Shown here one piece after another: positions 1 to 7,708 of a DNA stretch of 64,000 nt. Position numbers and translations under genes: made by a program. This stretch comes from CAYMOV01 sp964392085 (GTDB lineage: Bacteria > Oederibacteriota > Muellerivitia > Muellerivitales > Muellerivitaceae), in contig CAYMOV010000001.1 of NCBI GenBank assembly GCA_964392085.1, positions 1 through 64,000 of the forward strand, read 5' to 3'. The notes beneath the pieces are model-generated. The model was not told the DNA's origin. It did not search any database and worked only from the letters and a program-made list of their open reading frames with translations. The stretch's first letter is position 1, and each line of letters starts with the position of its first letter.

Positions 1-2
1 AT

Positions 3-128
3 CCGGTCGAGGTGAATTTCAACAAACCCCTCGGATGGTCCGCGACCTTGGGGGTAGATTGGAAATTGCCGGGTTCAAACTCCATGGTCAACATCCCCAT
101 GGAGTACTTCGGCGAGACGCATCTTTGA
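3..128 (+). CDS. C-terminal end of an unidentified, probably exported protein (partial)
   Basis: An open frame enters from the left edge and stops with TGA at 126-128, leaving 41 residues. The tail is rich in alternating hydrophobic and polar residues (for example WSATLGVDWKLPG and MEYFGETHL), as in the last strands of an outer-membrane barrel. It is too short to assign. A strong terminator follows 12 bases after the stop, so it is the last gene of its transcript. What it is rests on the sequence to the left of this window. Confidence 0.55.
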   Translation, partial: PVEVNFNKPLGWSATLGVDWKLPGSNSMVNIPMEYFGETHL

Positions 129-140
129 CCGATCGACAAA

Positions 141-174
141 GGGCGGCACCCGTGAGGGTGTCCGCCCTTTTTTT
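141..174 (+). terminator. Rho-independent terminator
   Basis: A GC-rich inverted repeat (GGGCGGCACCC / GGGTGTCCGCCC with a GTGA loop) is followed by seven T. It lies just after the stop of the left-edge gene and only 17 bases before the next gene's start. Confidence 0.85.
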
Positions 175-191
175 ATTTTGAAAAGGCCCTC

Positions 192-875
192 GTGCGTAAT
201 AACCGCCGATTCATTGATCTGACCCATCCCCTTCACCCTGGCATCCCGACCTGGGAGGGATCCTGTGGGTTTCAGTTAGTGGGGAATGGGGCGGGCTCCA
301 GGGACCCCGCGGCGCCATCTTTCAAGCTTCAATCGATCCGGATGGAGACGGGAGTCGGGACCCATTTGGATTCACCATCCCACTTATTCAGTTCCGGGAT
401 GACCGTGGAACTTTATCCTTTGGAACAACTCGTGGCGCCTTGCCGGGTATTGGATGTTTCAAGCAGGGCTGCGGAGGAATTTGTCCTGCAACCGGATGAC
501 CTCAAGGACTACGAGTCGGAATCGGGGGTCCTCGAGGCGGGATGCGTGGTCCTCATCCGGACCGGTTGGGACCGGTTCTGGGACCGCCCCGATCAATACC
601 GGAATGGTTTGGTTTTCCCCTCGGTCTCCGGGGCCGCGGCGGAGGGTTTGTTGGAAAGAGGCGTGATCGGTCTGGGGATCGATACCCTTTCGCCCGACCG
701 GGGTGATTCCGGCTATCCGGTCCACCACCTATTTCTGGGGGCTGGGAATTACCTATTGGAAAACGTCGCGAACCTGGCCCAAATGCCCACGAAGGGCGCG
801 GAACTTTGGGCCCTCCCGTTGGCGATCCAAGGCGGATCGGAGGCGCCGGTTAGGTTGGTGGCATTGGCGCCCTGA
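192..875 (+). CDS. Cyclase / kynurenine formamidase family metal-dependent hydrolase
   Basis: A 227-residue protein of the cyclase family (Pfam Cyclase, which includes arylformamidase KynB). The family signature GTHLDSPSH is at about residues 56-64; its His and Asp residues bind the catalytic metal in this family. The N-terminal DLTHPLHPGIPTWEG and the later GIDTLSPD and NYLLENVANL segments are also typical. Members hydrolyse amides, for example N-formylkynurenine, or related cyclic substrates; the substrate here is unknown and no tryptophan-degradation genes lie nearby. The start is GTG with AAAAGG upstream. It stands alone between two terminators, and there is little room for a promoter between the first terminator and its start, so transcription may come by read-through. 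Confidence 0.85.
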   Translation: MRNNRRFIDLTHPLHPGIPTWEGSCGFQLVGNGAGSRDPAAPSFKLQSIRMETGVGTHLDSPSHLFSSGMTVELYPLEQLVAPCRVLDVSSRAAEEFVLQPDDLKDYESESGVLEAGCVVLIRTGWDRFWDRPDQYRNGLVFPSVSGAAAEGLLERGVIGLGIDTLSPDRGDSGYPVHHLFLGAGNYLLENVANLAQMPTKGAELWALPLAIQGGSEAPVRLVALAP

Positions 876-904
876 GGCGTCCGGATGGCTTGAGGATCCA
901 GAAA

Positions 905-935
905 AAAGGCCGCTCCCAAATGGGAGCGGCCTTTT
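905..935. terminator. Bidirectional terminator between convergent genes
   Basis: The inverted repeat GGCCGCTCCC / GGGAGCGGCC is flanked by an A-run on the left and a T-run on the right, so it can end transcripts from both the hydrolase gene and the convergent glycosyltransferase gene. Confidence 0.8.
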
Positions 936-947
936 GATGTCCTGCTT

Positions 948-3341
948 TTATCGTTTAGGTGAATGATGTGCGGTCATTTGGGGTTTGACCGACAGGTCCA
1001 CCGGCTGGGGGTAATCCGAGGGGATATCCGTCCGGGAGATATCCGTGAAACCGTACTTGGCCGCCAAATCACCCCGGACCCAAAGGCGCATGTTATAGCT
1101 CCCCAAGTCCGACCAAACCTTCCGGTAGAGGATCCAGTTGATCAGGTCGTCCCAATCCACCATGTCACCCCGTTTGGTTCCCAGAGGGATGAAATTGCCC
1201 CAGAACCAGTCGTTGAACAGGCCGAAATTGATCGGGGCGGAAGGGTAACCTTTCTTGAACCAACCGGGGACCCACCAGATCCGAAGCTTGTATTTGCGGT
1301 TCACGTAGCCGGCCTTGGTCAAAAGGTCGTAGTCCACGTTGTCCGACTCGGTGGCCGTCATGATGATGGGATTGTCCGCCGAGGTGACCGCGGTCGGGTG
1401 GCCCCGGAACTTAAAGTCCCTGAGGCTCCAGGCGAAAGGCCAGGAGCACTTGTCCTCGATGGTCATGGCGATGCCGCCTTGGAGTTTCCGATCGGCGTCC
1501 TGGCCGTTGTCGGGCGCCTGGTAATAGGGGCCGCCCGTCTCACCGTAGGAAATCAGGCGGCACCAGCGCTCCACCTCCAGCGTATCGGGCCCGGATTGGA
1601 CGTACACCAGGGACTCCACGGGGTCCGCTTCCCGGTAAAAAGTCAGGCCCACGGCCGAGTGGAGGGAGTAGGTCGCCAGGATCCCGAACACCACGAATGC
1701 GAAGATCCTCCCGATCCGCCCCACCTGGGTGGAAGGCCTATTCTCCCAAAGGTCGCCGATGAAATAGGCGGTCAGCAGGAGGGCCGGAAGCAACGGGTGG
1801 AGGATAAGCCAGGGCATTTTCTCGCCGGCCCAGGAGAAGAGGACCAGGTGACCGACGTACCAGTAAGCCAGGAAGAGGGGCACATTCTTCTTCTTGAATA
1901 CCCCGTACCAAACCATGGCGACGAAGCTGAAGAGGAAGGAAACCATTTCATTACCCGGCAACTGGAGGATGTAATAGTAGAGGGGCTCGTCGCCCCGTGC
2001 GACATCATGCTGCTGCCACCAATACTCCAATCCCCCGAAGGCGCCTTGGTAGAGGGCGTTGACGAAATAATGGATGCGGCTCAGGAAGGTGCCTTGGGTG
2101 GTGCCCACGGTGAAGAAAGTGGTGAAAAGCAGTGTGAAGACGATCGCGGCGATCGTCACCCCCCCCGTGATGGCCGGGGCCTCGTCCTGCATCCACAACC
2201 AGCCGAACCGGAGGATCAACGCGATCCAAGAGATGGCGAGGAGGAGCGACAGGACGTACCCGGAGCCTGCGTTCAACAGGGGGACCTTCACCACCAACAT
2301 TGAAAGGATGAACCAACCGGTCAGGGCCACGATCTCCCACTTGACCTTGTCCATCTCGAGGTCAAAAACGGCTTGCCACATGGGGTTCTCAGCGCCGGAT
2401 TTGAGGCCGTTCAACCAATGTACGATCAGGCGCCAGAGGGTGTAAAGGAACGCAGCGCCCACGAAAAGGCCCAAGAGGGCCAACCGGGTGTTGGAGTTCT
2501 CGGGGGTTTTCGCGATCGCCAACTGGCTGGCCAACCCCGCCATCGTCAGGCCCGCCGCCACGAACACCTCATTCCATGGCAGGAGTCGGATGAAAAGATA
2601 GGTGCCGATCGTGGCGATGGTGATGAAGATGGATTCCTTCGTGCAAAACGCGATTGCGAACCCGAGGGATGCCAACCAAAAGTCGAGGGGTTTATGGGTT
2701 TGGTAGTATTTCATAAGGAAGACGACCATCATGAAGGTCGCCCCGGCGATATAAGCGTCTTCCCGGGTAAATCGGTCGAAGTACATGAAACTGGGGGAGA
2801 TGACGATCAAAAGCGTGGCGAGCAGGGAACCCGTCCGGCCGATCAAGCTGCCCATCATCATGGCCAGGATCACCGTGAGGAGGCCGAAGGTCGCGGCCAA
2901 GTAACGGCTGGAGGCGTCCGAAACCCCAAAGAGGTAATACATCAGGGCGTTTCCGTGGAATTGGAAGGGCCCATGCATCATGGGGTTGTATTCGTAATCC
3001 CCCTTTTCGTACAGTTGCCAGGAATAAAAAGAATGCATACTTTCGTCATGATGGTGGGGTTTGGCTCCCAGGTGGTCGAACCTTGTGAAGACGGTGACCA
3101 ATAAGAGGACCGCGAAAATCGCCCAACGCCAGTTGAGGACCATCGCATCGGTGGACACGGGCGCATGGACACGATCCTTGACGGAGTCGGAAGGCTTTGG
3201 GGTTTTACCGCCCACCAATGATGGACTAGCCTTCGTGGGTTTTTCGGGCACGGCGGCCATTTTGGCTCCGCACTGCTCGCAGAAGTTGTTCGAAATGGGG
3301 TTTTTGGCGCCGCATTTCGCGCAGGATTTGCTCTCGGCCAT
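948..3341 (-). CDS. Membrane glycosyltransferase of the TIGR03663 / Agl23-associated family with N-terminal zinc ribbon
   Basis: A 797-residue polytopic membrane protein. Residues 1-30 contain two CxxC pairs (CAKC and CEQC), a zinc ribbon expected in the cytoplasm. A linker follows, then many hydrophobic segments from about residue 70. The first loop carries AKPHHHDESMHSFYSW and the later YEYNPMMHGPFQFHG, characteristic of TIGR03663 ('flippase activity-associated protein Agl23') and related to dolichyl-phosphate-mannose protein mannosyltransferases, which use a lipid-linked sugar donor; the Asp-Glu pair is the expected catalytic site. The C-terminal 200 residues are mainly soluble and probably extracytoplasmic. 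ATG start preceded by AGGAGAGG. Monocistronic, with a bidirectional terminator downstream. Transfer of sugars to protein or lipid is inferred from family, and the acceptor is unknown. Confidence 0.8.
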   Translation of the reverse strand: MAESKSCAKCGAKNPISNNFCEQCGAKMAAVPEKPTKASPSLVGGKTPKPSDSVKDRVHAPVSTDAMVLNWRWAIFAVLLLVTVFTRFDHLGAKPHHHDESMHSFYSWQLYEKGDYEYNPMMHGPFQFHGNALMYYLFGVSDASSRYLAATFGLLTVILAMMMGSLIGRTGSLLATLLIVISPSFMYFDRFTREDAYIAGATFMMVVFLMKYYQTHKPLDFWLASLGFAIAFCTKESIFITIATIGTYLFIRLLPWNEVFVAAGLTMAGLASQLAIAKTPENSNTRLALLGLFVGAAFLYTLWRLIVHWLNGLKSGAENPMWQAVFDLEMDKVKWEIVALTGWFILSMLVVKVPLLNAGSGYVLSLLLAISWIALILRFGWLWMQDEAPAITGGVTIAAIVFTLLFTTFFTVGTTQGTFLSRIHYFVNALYQGAFGGLEYWWQQHDVARGDEPLYYYILQLPGNEMVSFLFSFVAMVWYGVFKKKNVPLFLAYWYVGHLVLFSWAGEKMPWLILHPLLPALLLTAYFIGDLWENRPSTQVGRIGRIFAFVVFGILATYSLHSAVGLTFYREADPVESLVYVQSGPDTLEVERWCRLISYGETGGPYYQAPDNGQDADRKLQGGIAMTIEDKCSWPFAWSLRDFKFRGHPTAVTSADNPIIMTATESDNVDYDLLTKAGYVNRKYKLRIWWVPGWFKKGYPSAPINFGLFNDWFWGNFIPLGTKRGDMVDWDDLINWILYRKVWSDLGSYNMRLWVRGDLAAKYGFTDISRTDIPSDYPQPVDLSVKPQMTAHHSPKR

Positions 3342-3459
3342 GGACCTCTCCTGGTTTGGTGGATCTGAAGTTAGCGGAAAACTATTCGCCGATTAAACCG
3401 TGGCGGTCGCGACATCCCGTCAAACTCGGACCGGCCCATCATGATTCGTGAGGTGTCCC

Positions 3460-3479
3460 GATGGATGGATGGATGGAGG
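3460..3479. repeat. Short GATG tetranucleotide repeat (four copies)
   Basis: Four consecutive GATG units followed by GAGG, in non-coding DNA. A simple repeat this short may vary in copy number, but no function is evident. Confidence 0.7.
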
Positions 3480-3769
3480 CCGGGTGGCAACGCCAACCCT
3501 TCAACCCCATCGTAACCTTGAAACGTTCTATCTCCCGACCCCCAAAATGAACGATTGGGCCGGTCCAAGGGGACCGTATGGGGGAAATGGAGCCATTAGT
3601 CAGAAGGCGCGGACAACTATATCGGCGCTTTCAGACCTTGTCAATTAACCGACAACACCTCCAAAGGTGCGGGTTGAACATTCAACTCTTTCGACCCAGT
3701 GACAAGGCATTCGTTCCAAACTGGATGAGGAAGCTTCACTGAATCTTTACGGTTCCAGTCCTAAAAACG

Positions 3770-3800
3770 TTGCAACCGAAAGGGATTCCTATGTTATATT
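3770..3800 (+). promoter_or_regulatory. Probable sigma-70-type promoter for the PorV-like gene
   Basis: TTGCAA at 3770-3775 and TATATT at 3795-3800, with a 19-base spacer, 82 bases before the start codon. The spacer is longer than ideal, so this is a candidate only. Confidence 0.45.
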
Positions 3801-3881
3801 CCCGCATGGATTTGGATGCCGCCTGCCATCCCGATCCAGCCCGCTTGACGGCGGACATTTCGGTCGGGGAGGACCCTACCA

Positions 3882-4865
3882 ATGAAGTCGATGTTCAAAA
3901 TGATCGCGCTATCCATCGCTGTTTCCTCGATGTTTGTCTCGCCCCGGTTCTCGCAGGCCGCGGCCCAAGGAGATTACACAAGTGAGGTTCTAGCCATCGG
4001 CGTGGGTGCCCGTGCCTTGGGGATGGGCGGGGCCTTTGTGGGCGCCGCTTCCGATTGTACGGCCGCCTATTGGAACCCGGCAGGCCTTTCCTTGATCGAC
4101 AACGTGGAAATCGCCACGATCCACGCTACGAAATCCTCGATCCAGACTTACGACTTTTTCAACGTGGCGTTCAATACGGGGAAGAGCGGAAGCTACGCCA
4201 TCAGTTATATTCGCCTCGCGGTGGACGACATCCCGGTCACTGGACCTTCAGGCCCAACGGTTCTTTCCACGACCTCCGATGTGGAACAAGTCGCGTTGCT
4301 TTCCGGCGGTTGGCGCGTCGCGAAAAAGCTGGCCCTCGGAGTCAGCCTGAAGTTCCTACGGACCGACGTTTTCACGGCGTCCGCCACGGGGTTCGGCGCT
4401 GACTTGGGCTTGATCTACAAGCCGGTCAAACAACTTGGGATCGGCTTGAGCTTCCGGGACTTCACCGGCGGATCCTATGTCCAATGGAAGAATACCCCGA
4501 CCGACCCCCTCCAGAAGATCGCCCCCAGCTTCAAAATCGGGGCTTCCTACACGACTGAATTAGGGAAAAGGGTCCAAACCCCCGGGACGAAGATTCCTGT
4601 CAGCACCTTATCCGTGAATTTCGACGCGGATACCCTCTATATCAGCAAGGGGTTGAACACGTACCACTTCGGCGCCGAATATTGGTACCGGCAGTTCGTG
4701 GCCGTTCGGGGTGGGTTCGAAACGAACGGGTTCAAGTTTGACAAGGACTCCTTCGCCCCGGCCGTCGGGATCGGGGTTTGGGTCTACCTCTTTGAGATCG
4801 ATTACGCGTTCGTGAACTACGAAATCTCGCCCACCCACTACTTGTCGACCATCACCCGTTTCTAA
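3882..4865 (+). CDS. PorV/PorQ-like (UPF0164) outer-membrane beta-barrel protein
   Basis: A 327-residue exported protein with a signal peptide of about 27 residues (a basic start, a hydrophobic core, cleavage near FSQAAAQG). The mature N-terminus shows the hallmark of the PorV/UPF0164 family: LAIGVGARALGMGGAFVGAA, then an AAYWNPAGL motif at about residue 64. The remainder is alternating strand-like sequence ending in ITRF, with the terminal Phe typical of barrels inserted by BamA. PorV is known as a type IX secretion shuttle in Bacteroidetes, but UPF0164 relatives are widespread in bacteria lacking that system, and no type IX genes lie here. The start is supported by GGGGAGGA eight bases upstream, and a strong terminator follows the stop. 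A second family member lies at 14097-15059. Confidence 0.85.
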   Translation: MKSMFKMIALSIAVSSMFVSPRFSQAAAQGDYTSEVLAIGVGARALGMGGAFVGAASDCTAAYWNPAGLSLIDNVEIATIHATKSSIQTYDFFNVAFNTGKSGSYAISYIRLAVDDIPVTGPSGPTVLSTTSDVEQVALLSGGWRVAKKLALGVSLKFLRTDVFTASATGFGADLGLIYKPVKQLGIGLSFRDFTGGSYVQWKNTPTDPLQKIAPSFKIGASYTTELGKRVQTPGTKIPVSTLSVNFDADTLYISKGLNTYHFGAEYWYRQFVAVRGGFETNGFKFDKDSFAPAVGIGVWVYLFEIDYAFVNYEISPTHYLSTITRF

Positions 4866-4876
4866 GAACAGTTAGA

Positions 4877-4908
4877 AGGCCCCTGCCGAAAGGCAGGGGC
4901 CTTTTTTT
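4877..4908 (+). terminator. Rho-independent terminator
   Basis: AGGCCCCTGCC and GGCAGGGGCCT form an 11-base-pair stem closed by a GAAA tetraloop and followed by seven T. Confidence 0.9.
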
Positions 4909-5058
4909 GGGCCTTCATTCATCGGGACGGGTTCCCAACACCGAGCCGTTTATGATATTAGGGAGGCACCCCATCATTTAAGCCGGTTTTAGGCGTTTCG
5001 GGAAACGGTTGAAAAAGGGGAAGCTGGTTAAAAAAGCTCAAATTCATTAAAAAAAACG

Positions 5059-5086
5059 TTACCCGTAATTTGGCATCCTATATAAT
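5059..5086 (+). promoter_or_regulatory. Promoter with consensus -10 element for the Pro-rich protein gene
   Basis: A perfect TATAAT at 5081-5086 lies about 98 bases before the preferred start codon at 5184. The -35 region is weak (TTACCC near 5059). The stretch upstream is A-rich (4991-5057) and may act as an UP-type element; this last point is inference. Confidence 0.55.
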
Positions 5087-5183
5087 GCCTTAGTTTCAAT
5101 TGGAAACCCCTACCCCCTTTCTCTTCCAGGGTTTCGAAGTCCGTTTAAGTGTTGATTCCACCCATTCTCCTTCGAGGTACGGC

Positions 5184-7634
5184 ATGAAGCGGATTTCCCT
5201 CTTGGCCGCCTGCATCTTGACCCTTCCCGGTTTAGCCCGGGCTTATTACGCCGAATTCGTCAAGCCCTCCGCTCCGCCTCCCGTCGCCGAACAACGCCAA
5301 GATGAATTGCGGCCGATGTTCCATAAATCAACAATTTTGGGCGGACAGATCATCGCCCTGAAGGGCTCCAAAAATTCGTATTACGCGGAAAACCACATTG
5401 ACGTCGGCGTCTTGGCCGGCGTCAAGTCGGGGGACATCTTCGCGGTCTATGACCCATCCGGCGATCCGGTGGGGTTCATCCGGATCATCCAGCCGAATCG
5501 ATATACCTCAACCTTTGATTTCGTGGAACTCACCATCCCCCCGTCGGAACACCTGATCGTCAAGAAAGTCCCCGCCTCGATCCAAGACAGCCTACCGGTG
5601 GGTTTGCGGGTGGAGCCCAAGCGCTTGGCCATGATCAAACATTCCGGGCCGAAACCTTCCTCGCCCGCCGTTCCGAGCGCTCCGGCGATTGGGTCTTCAT
5701 CGAACGGTAATTTACCTCCCTTGCCCGGAAGCGAATCGAACGCCGCGTTGCCTCCTTTGCCGGGCTCAACGGATTCGGCCGCGTTACCTCCCTTGCCCGG
5801 TGCCGCCACCGACAACTCATTGCCTCCCTTGCCGGGTGCCGCCGGAAACGATAATTCATTGCCGCCTTTACCCGGCGCTTCGACCGACCAAACCCTTCCC
5901 CCTTTGCCGGGTTCCCCTGATTCGCAACCGGGTCTTCCTCCTTCGGGTGACTTGCCTCCGCTTCCCGGTTCGGAGCAATCCAAGGCCCCGATGCCGGAGT
6001 TGGCTTTGCCATCCTCCAAACCACCCCAGTCGATGGCGGATATCGGCGCCCTGCCTCCCCCGGATTTTCCGTCGGGGGGTCCTGATCTTCCGCCTTTGCC
6101 GGGATCCGAAATTGGTTCGGGGACTCCTTCGGGCGGTGATATGGCGGCCTTGCCTCCGCTTCCGGGAGGCGGCCTTTCAGCCAGTCCGGCTTTGCCGGGT
6201 GAGCCTTCCGCCTCTCTTCCACCACTTTCCGGAGGCGATACGGGTGCATTGCCTCCGCCGATGATGGAACAAGGGGCTTCCTTACCACCCTCGATGGACC
6301 TTCCCCCCGCGCCCGGTGAGCCGTTACCTCCCCCTTCAACGGGGGACTTAGCCATGCCGCCCTCGAAGGAACTCCCTCCCGCTCCTGGCGCGGAAACGAA
6401 CGCTCCCGGTGCGATGGGCGACTTGGCGATGCCGTCTTCAATGGATATGCCCCCTGTGCCTGGCGAGGCGTTGCCTCCGCCTTCTTCGGGCGACTTGGCG
6501 ATGCCGCCTGGGGTGGATTTGCCGCCCGCTCCCGGCTCTGCCATGCCTCCGGCTCCTTCGGGTGATTTGGCGATGCCGCCTTCGATGGATTTGCCCTCCG
6601 CACCGGGCGAGGCGTTGCCTCCGGCTCCTTCGGGTGATTTGGCGATGCCGCCTTCGATGGATTTGCCCTCCGCACCGGGCGAGGCGTTGCCTCCGCCTTC
6701 TTCGGGCGACTTGGCGATGCCGCCTGGGATGGATTTGCCGCCCGCTCCCGGCTCTGCCATGCCTCCGGCTCCTTCGGGTGATTTGGCGATGCCGCCTTCG
6801 ATGGATTTGCCCTCCGCACCGGGCGAGGCGTTGCCTCCGCCTTCTTCGGGCGACTTGGCGATGCCGCCTGGGATGGATTTACCGCCCGCTCCTGGTTCGA
6901 CGACGGCTCCGGCCCCCACGGGCGACTTGGCCATGCCTCCCGGGATGGATTTGCCCCCAGCCCCGGGAGCTGAGTTGGCTCCTCCGCCTATGAACGACTT
7001 GGCGGCGCCTCCCGCCGCCTTAGGCGCCACAGCCCCTCCTCAGTTGGATTTACCGGATCTTCCAGGTTCCACTCCATCGGTGCCTTCGCCGATGTCGGGG
7101 GATTTGACCATGCCCCCTCCTGCGTCGGATATGCCGTCCGTCCCTACCGAGTTGGGAATGGCGGCCCCTCCCGCCGAGGGGATTCCTGGAATGGATTTAC
7201 CTCCCGCTCCGGGTGATCAAGCCTCGCTGCCCCCGGCCCCAGCAGTGGGTTTGGGAACGATTCCTTCGATCCCCTCGGGACTGGATTTGGCTCCGCCGAG
7301 TTCGTCGGATCTCGCGGGTATGCCTCCCGCGCCGGCGGGCGACTTGACCGCGCCGCCTGCCTTGCCTGGTTCGGATATGCCGCCTTTGGCGGGGGACCTC
7401 ATGGCCCCGCCGCCCGCATCACTGGGGGCGCCGCCTCCCGCTGATTTGGCGTCCCTGCCGGGATCCGGTTCGTCGGTTCCGCCCCTGCCGAGTGATTTGA
7501 TTTCGGCTCCCGGGGGCTCTGCCCCGGTACTCGACAAACCCCTGGATTTGCCCTCCCTTCCGAGCGATGTCCCGCTTCGGGGGGATTCGCTCCAGGATTT
7601 GCCGACGCTTCGGAGCGGTCGCCCGAAGGCTTGA
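5184..7634 (+). CDS. Secreted Pro-rich repeat protein (LPPLPG and 24-residue GDLAMPP repeats), function unknown
   Basis: An 816-residue protein. I start it at ATG 5184, preceded by CGAGGT and giving a clear signal peptide (MKRISLLAACILTLPGLARA); a longer TTG start at 5100 would spoil it. After cleavage comes a folded segment of about 120 residues with GVLAGVKSGDIFAVYDPSGDPVGFIRI, similar in feel to small beta domains that end outer-membrane or flagellar accessory proteins. From about residue 170 the sequence is low-complexity, very rich in Pro, Leu, Gly, Ser and Ala: first LPPLPG-type repeats, then eight 24-residue units starting GDLAMPP, then degenerate repeats to the end. There is no Cys in the repeat part. 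It sits between an outer-membrane barrel gene and lptF-lptD, so an envelope role is likely, as a stalk, a surface layer or a cell-wall spacer. I do not recognise a family. Confidence 0.75.
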   Translation: MKRISLLAACILTLPGLARAYYAEFVKPSAPPPVAEQRQDELRPMFHKSTILGGQIIALKGSKNSYYAENHIDVGVLAGVKSGDIFAVYDPSGDPVGFIRIIQPNRYTSTFDFVELTIPPSEHLIVKKVPASIQDSLPVGLRVEPKRLAMIKHSGPKPSSPAVPSAPAIGSSSNGNLPPLPGSESNAALPPLPGSTDSAALPPLPGAATDNSLPPLPGAAGNDNSLPPLPGASTDQTLPPLPGSPDSQPGLPPSGDLPPLPGSEQSKAPMPELALPSSKPPQSMADIGALPPPDFPSGGPDLPPLPGSEIGSGTPSGGDMAALPPLPGGGLSASPALPGEPSASLPPLSGGDTGALPPPMMEQGASLPPSMDLPPAPGEPLPPPSTGDLAMPPSKELPPAPGAETNAPGAMGDLAMPSSMDMPPVPGEALPPPSSGDLAMPPGVDLPPAPGSAMPPAPSGDLAMPPSMDLPSAPGEALPPAPSGDLAMPPSMDLPSAPGEALPPPSSGDLAMPPGMDLPPAPGSAMPPAPSGDLAMPPSMDLPSAPGEALPPPSSGDLAMPPGMDLPPAPGSTTAPAPTGDLAMPPGMDLPPAPGAELAPPPMNDLAAPPAALGATAPPQLDLPDLPGSTPSVPSPMSGDLTMPPPASDMPSVPTELGMAAPPAEGIPGMDLPPAPGDQASLPPAPAVGLGTIPSIPSGLDLAPPSSSDLAGMPPAPAGDLTAPPALPGSDMPPLAGDLMAPPPASLGAPPPADLASLPGSGSSVPPLPSDLISAPGGSAPVLDKPLDLPSLPSDVPLRGDSLQDLPTLRSGRPKA
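5704..5960 (+). repeat. Tandem-like coding repeats for LPPLPG motifs
   Basis: LPPLPG, usually followed by S, A or G, recurs about every 10-14 residues. The DNA copies use varied codons for the same residues, so this array is older than the 72-base array downstream. It lies inside the Pro-rich protein gene. Confidence 0.8.
6417..6992 (+). repeat. Eight tandem 72-base repeats inside the Pro-rich protein gene
   Basis: Eight units of exactly 24 codons run without a break from 6417 to 6992. Each begins with the equivalent of GDLAMPP. Two subtypes alternate, one with SMDLPSAPGEALPP and one with GMDLPPAPGSAMPP. The middle units are almost identical at DNA level, which points to recent unequal crossing-over or slippage. 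Because the unit is a multiple of three, copy-number change would alter length but not frame. Confidence 0.9.
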
Positions 7635-7661
7635 GCGCCCGTCCACAAAAACCTTTCGCAT

Positions 7662-7694
7662 CGGGCCCCGGTCTTCCCGGGGCCCGTTCTGTTT
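7662..7694 (+). terminator. Rho-independent terminator
   Basis: CGGGCCCCGG / CCCGGGGCCCG with a TCTT loop, followed by TTCTGTTT. It ends the Pro-rich gene 28 bases after its stop and lies just before lptF, so lptF may need its own promoter or read-through. Confidence 0.75.
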
Positions 7695-7708
7695 GAGGCC
7701 CCAGCGCG

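Larger units (their letters stand above)
3342..3881. other. Intergenic region between divergent genes
   Basis: These 540 bases separate the minus-strand glycosyltransferase from the plus-strand PorV-like gene. I see no convincing coding frame. The region holds a short tetranucleotide repeat near 3460 and a likely promoter for the rightward gene near its right end. The leftward promoter should also lie here, but I could not pick it out. Confidence 0.6.

Noticed and set aside
963..2303. A 446-codon open frame on the plus strand opposite the Agl23-like gene
   Set aside because: It is an antisense shadow produced by GC-rich codon choice; the translation is Gly/Asp/Val/Pro-rich without family features, and the minus-strand gene has clear motifs.
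3448..3985. Short open frames in the intergenic region before the first PorV-like gene
   Set aside because: No ribosome-binding sites, no family features, and the later one overlaps the start of the PorV-like gene in another frame.
4909..5080. Possible riboswitch in the A-rich region before the Pro-rich gene
   Set aside because: The region lies upstream of the only good -10 element, so it would not be in the transcript, and no conserved aptamer core was seen.
5447..7030. A 527-codon minus-strand frame through the Pro-rich repeats, and a second of 394 codons
   Set aside because: Repeat units without stop codons in one frame automatically lack them in others. The sense frame has signal peptide, promoter and terminator; the antisense frames have none.
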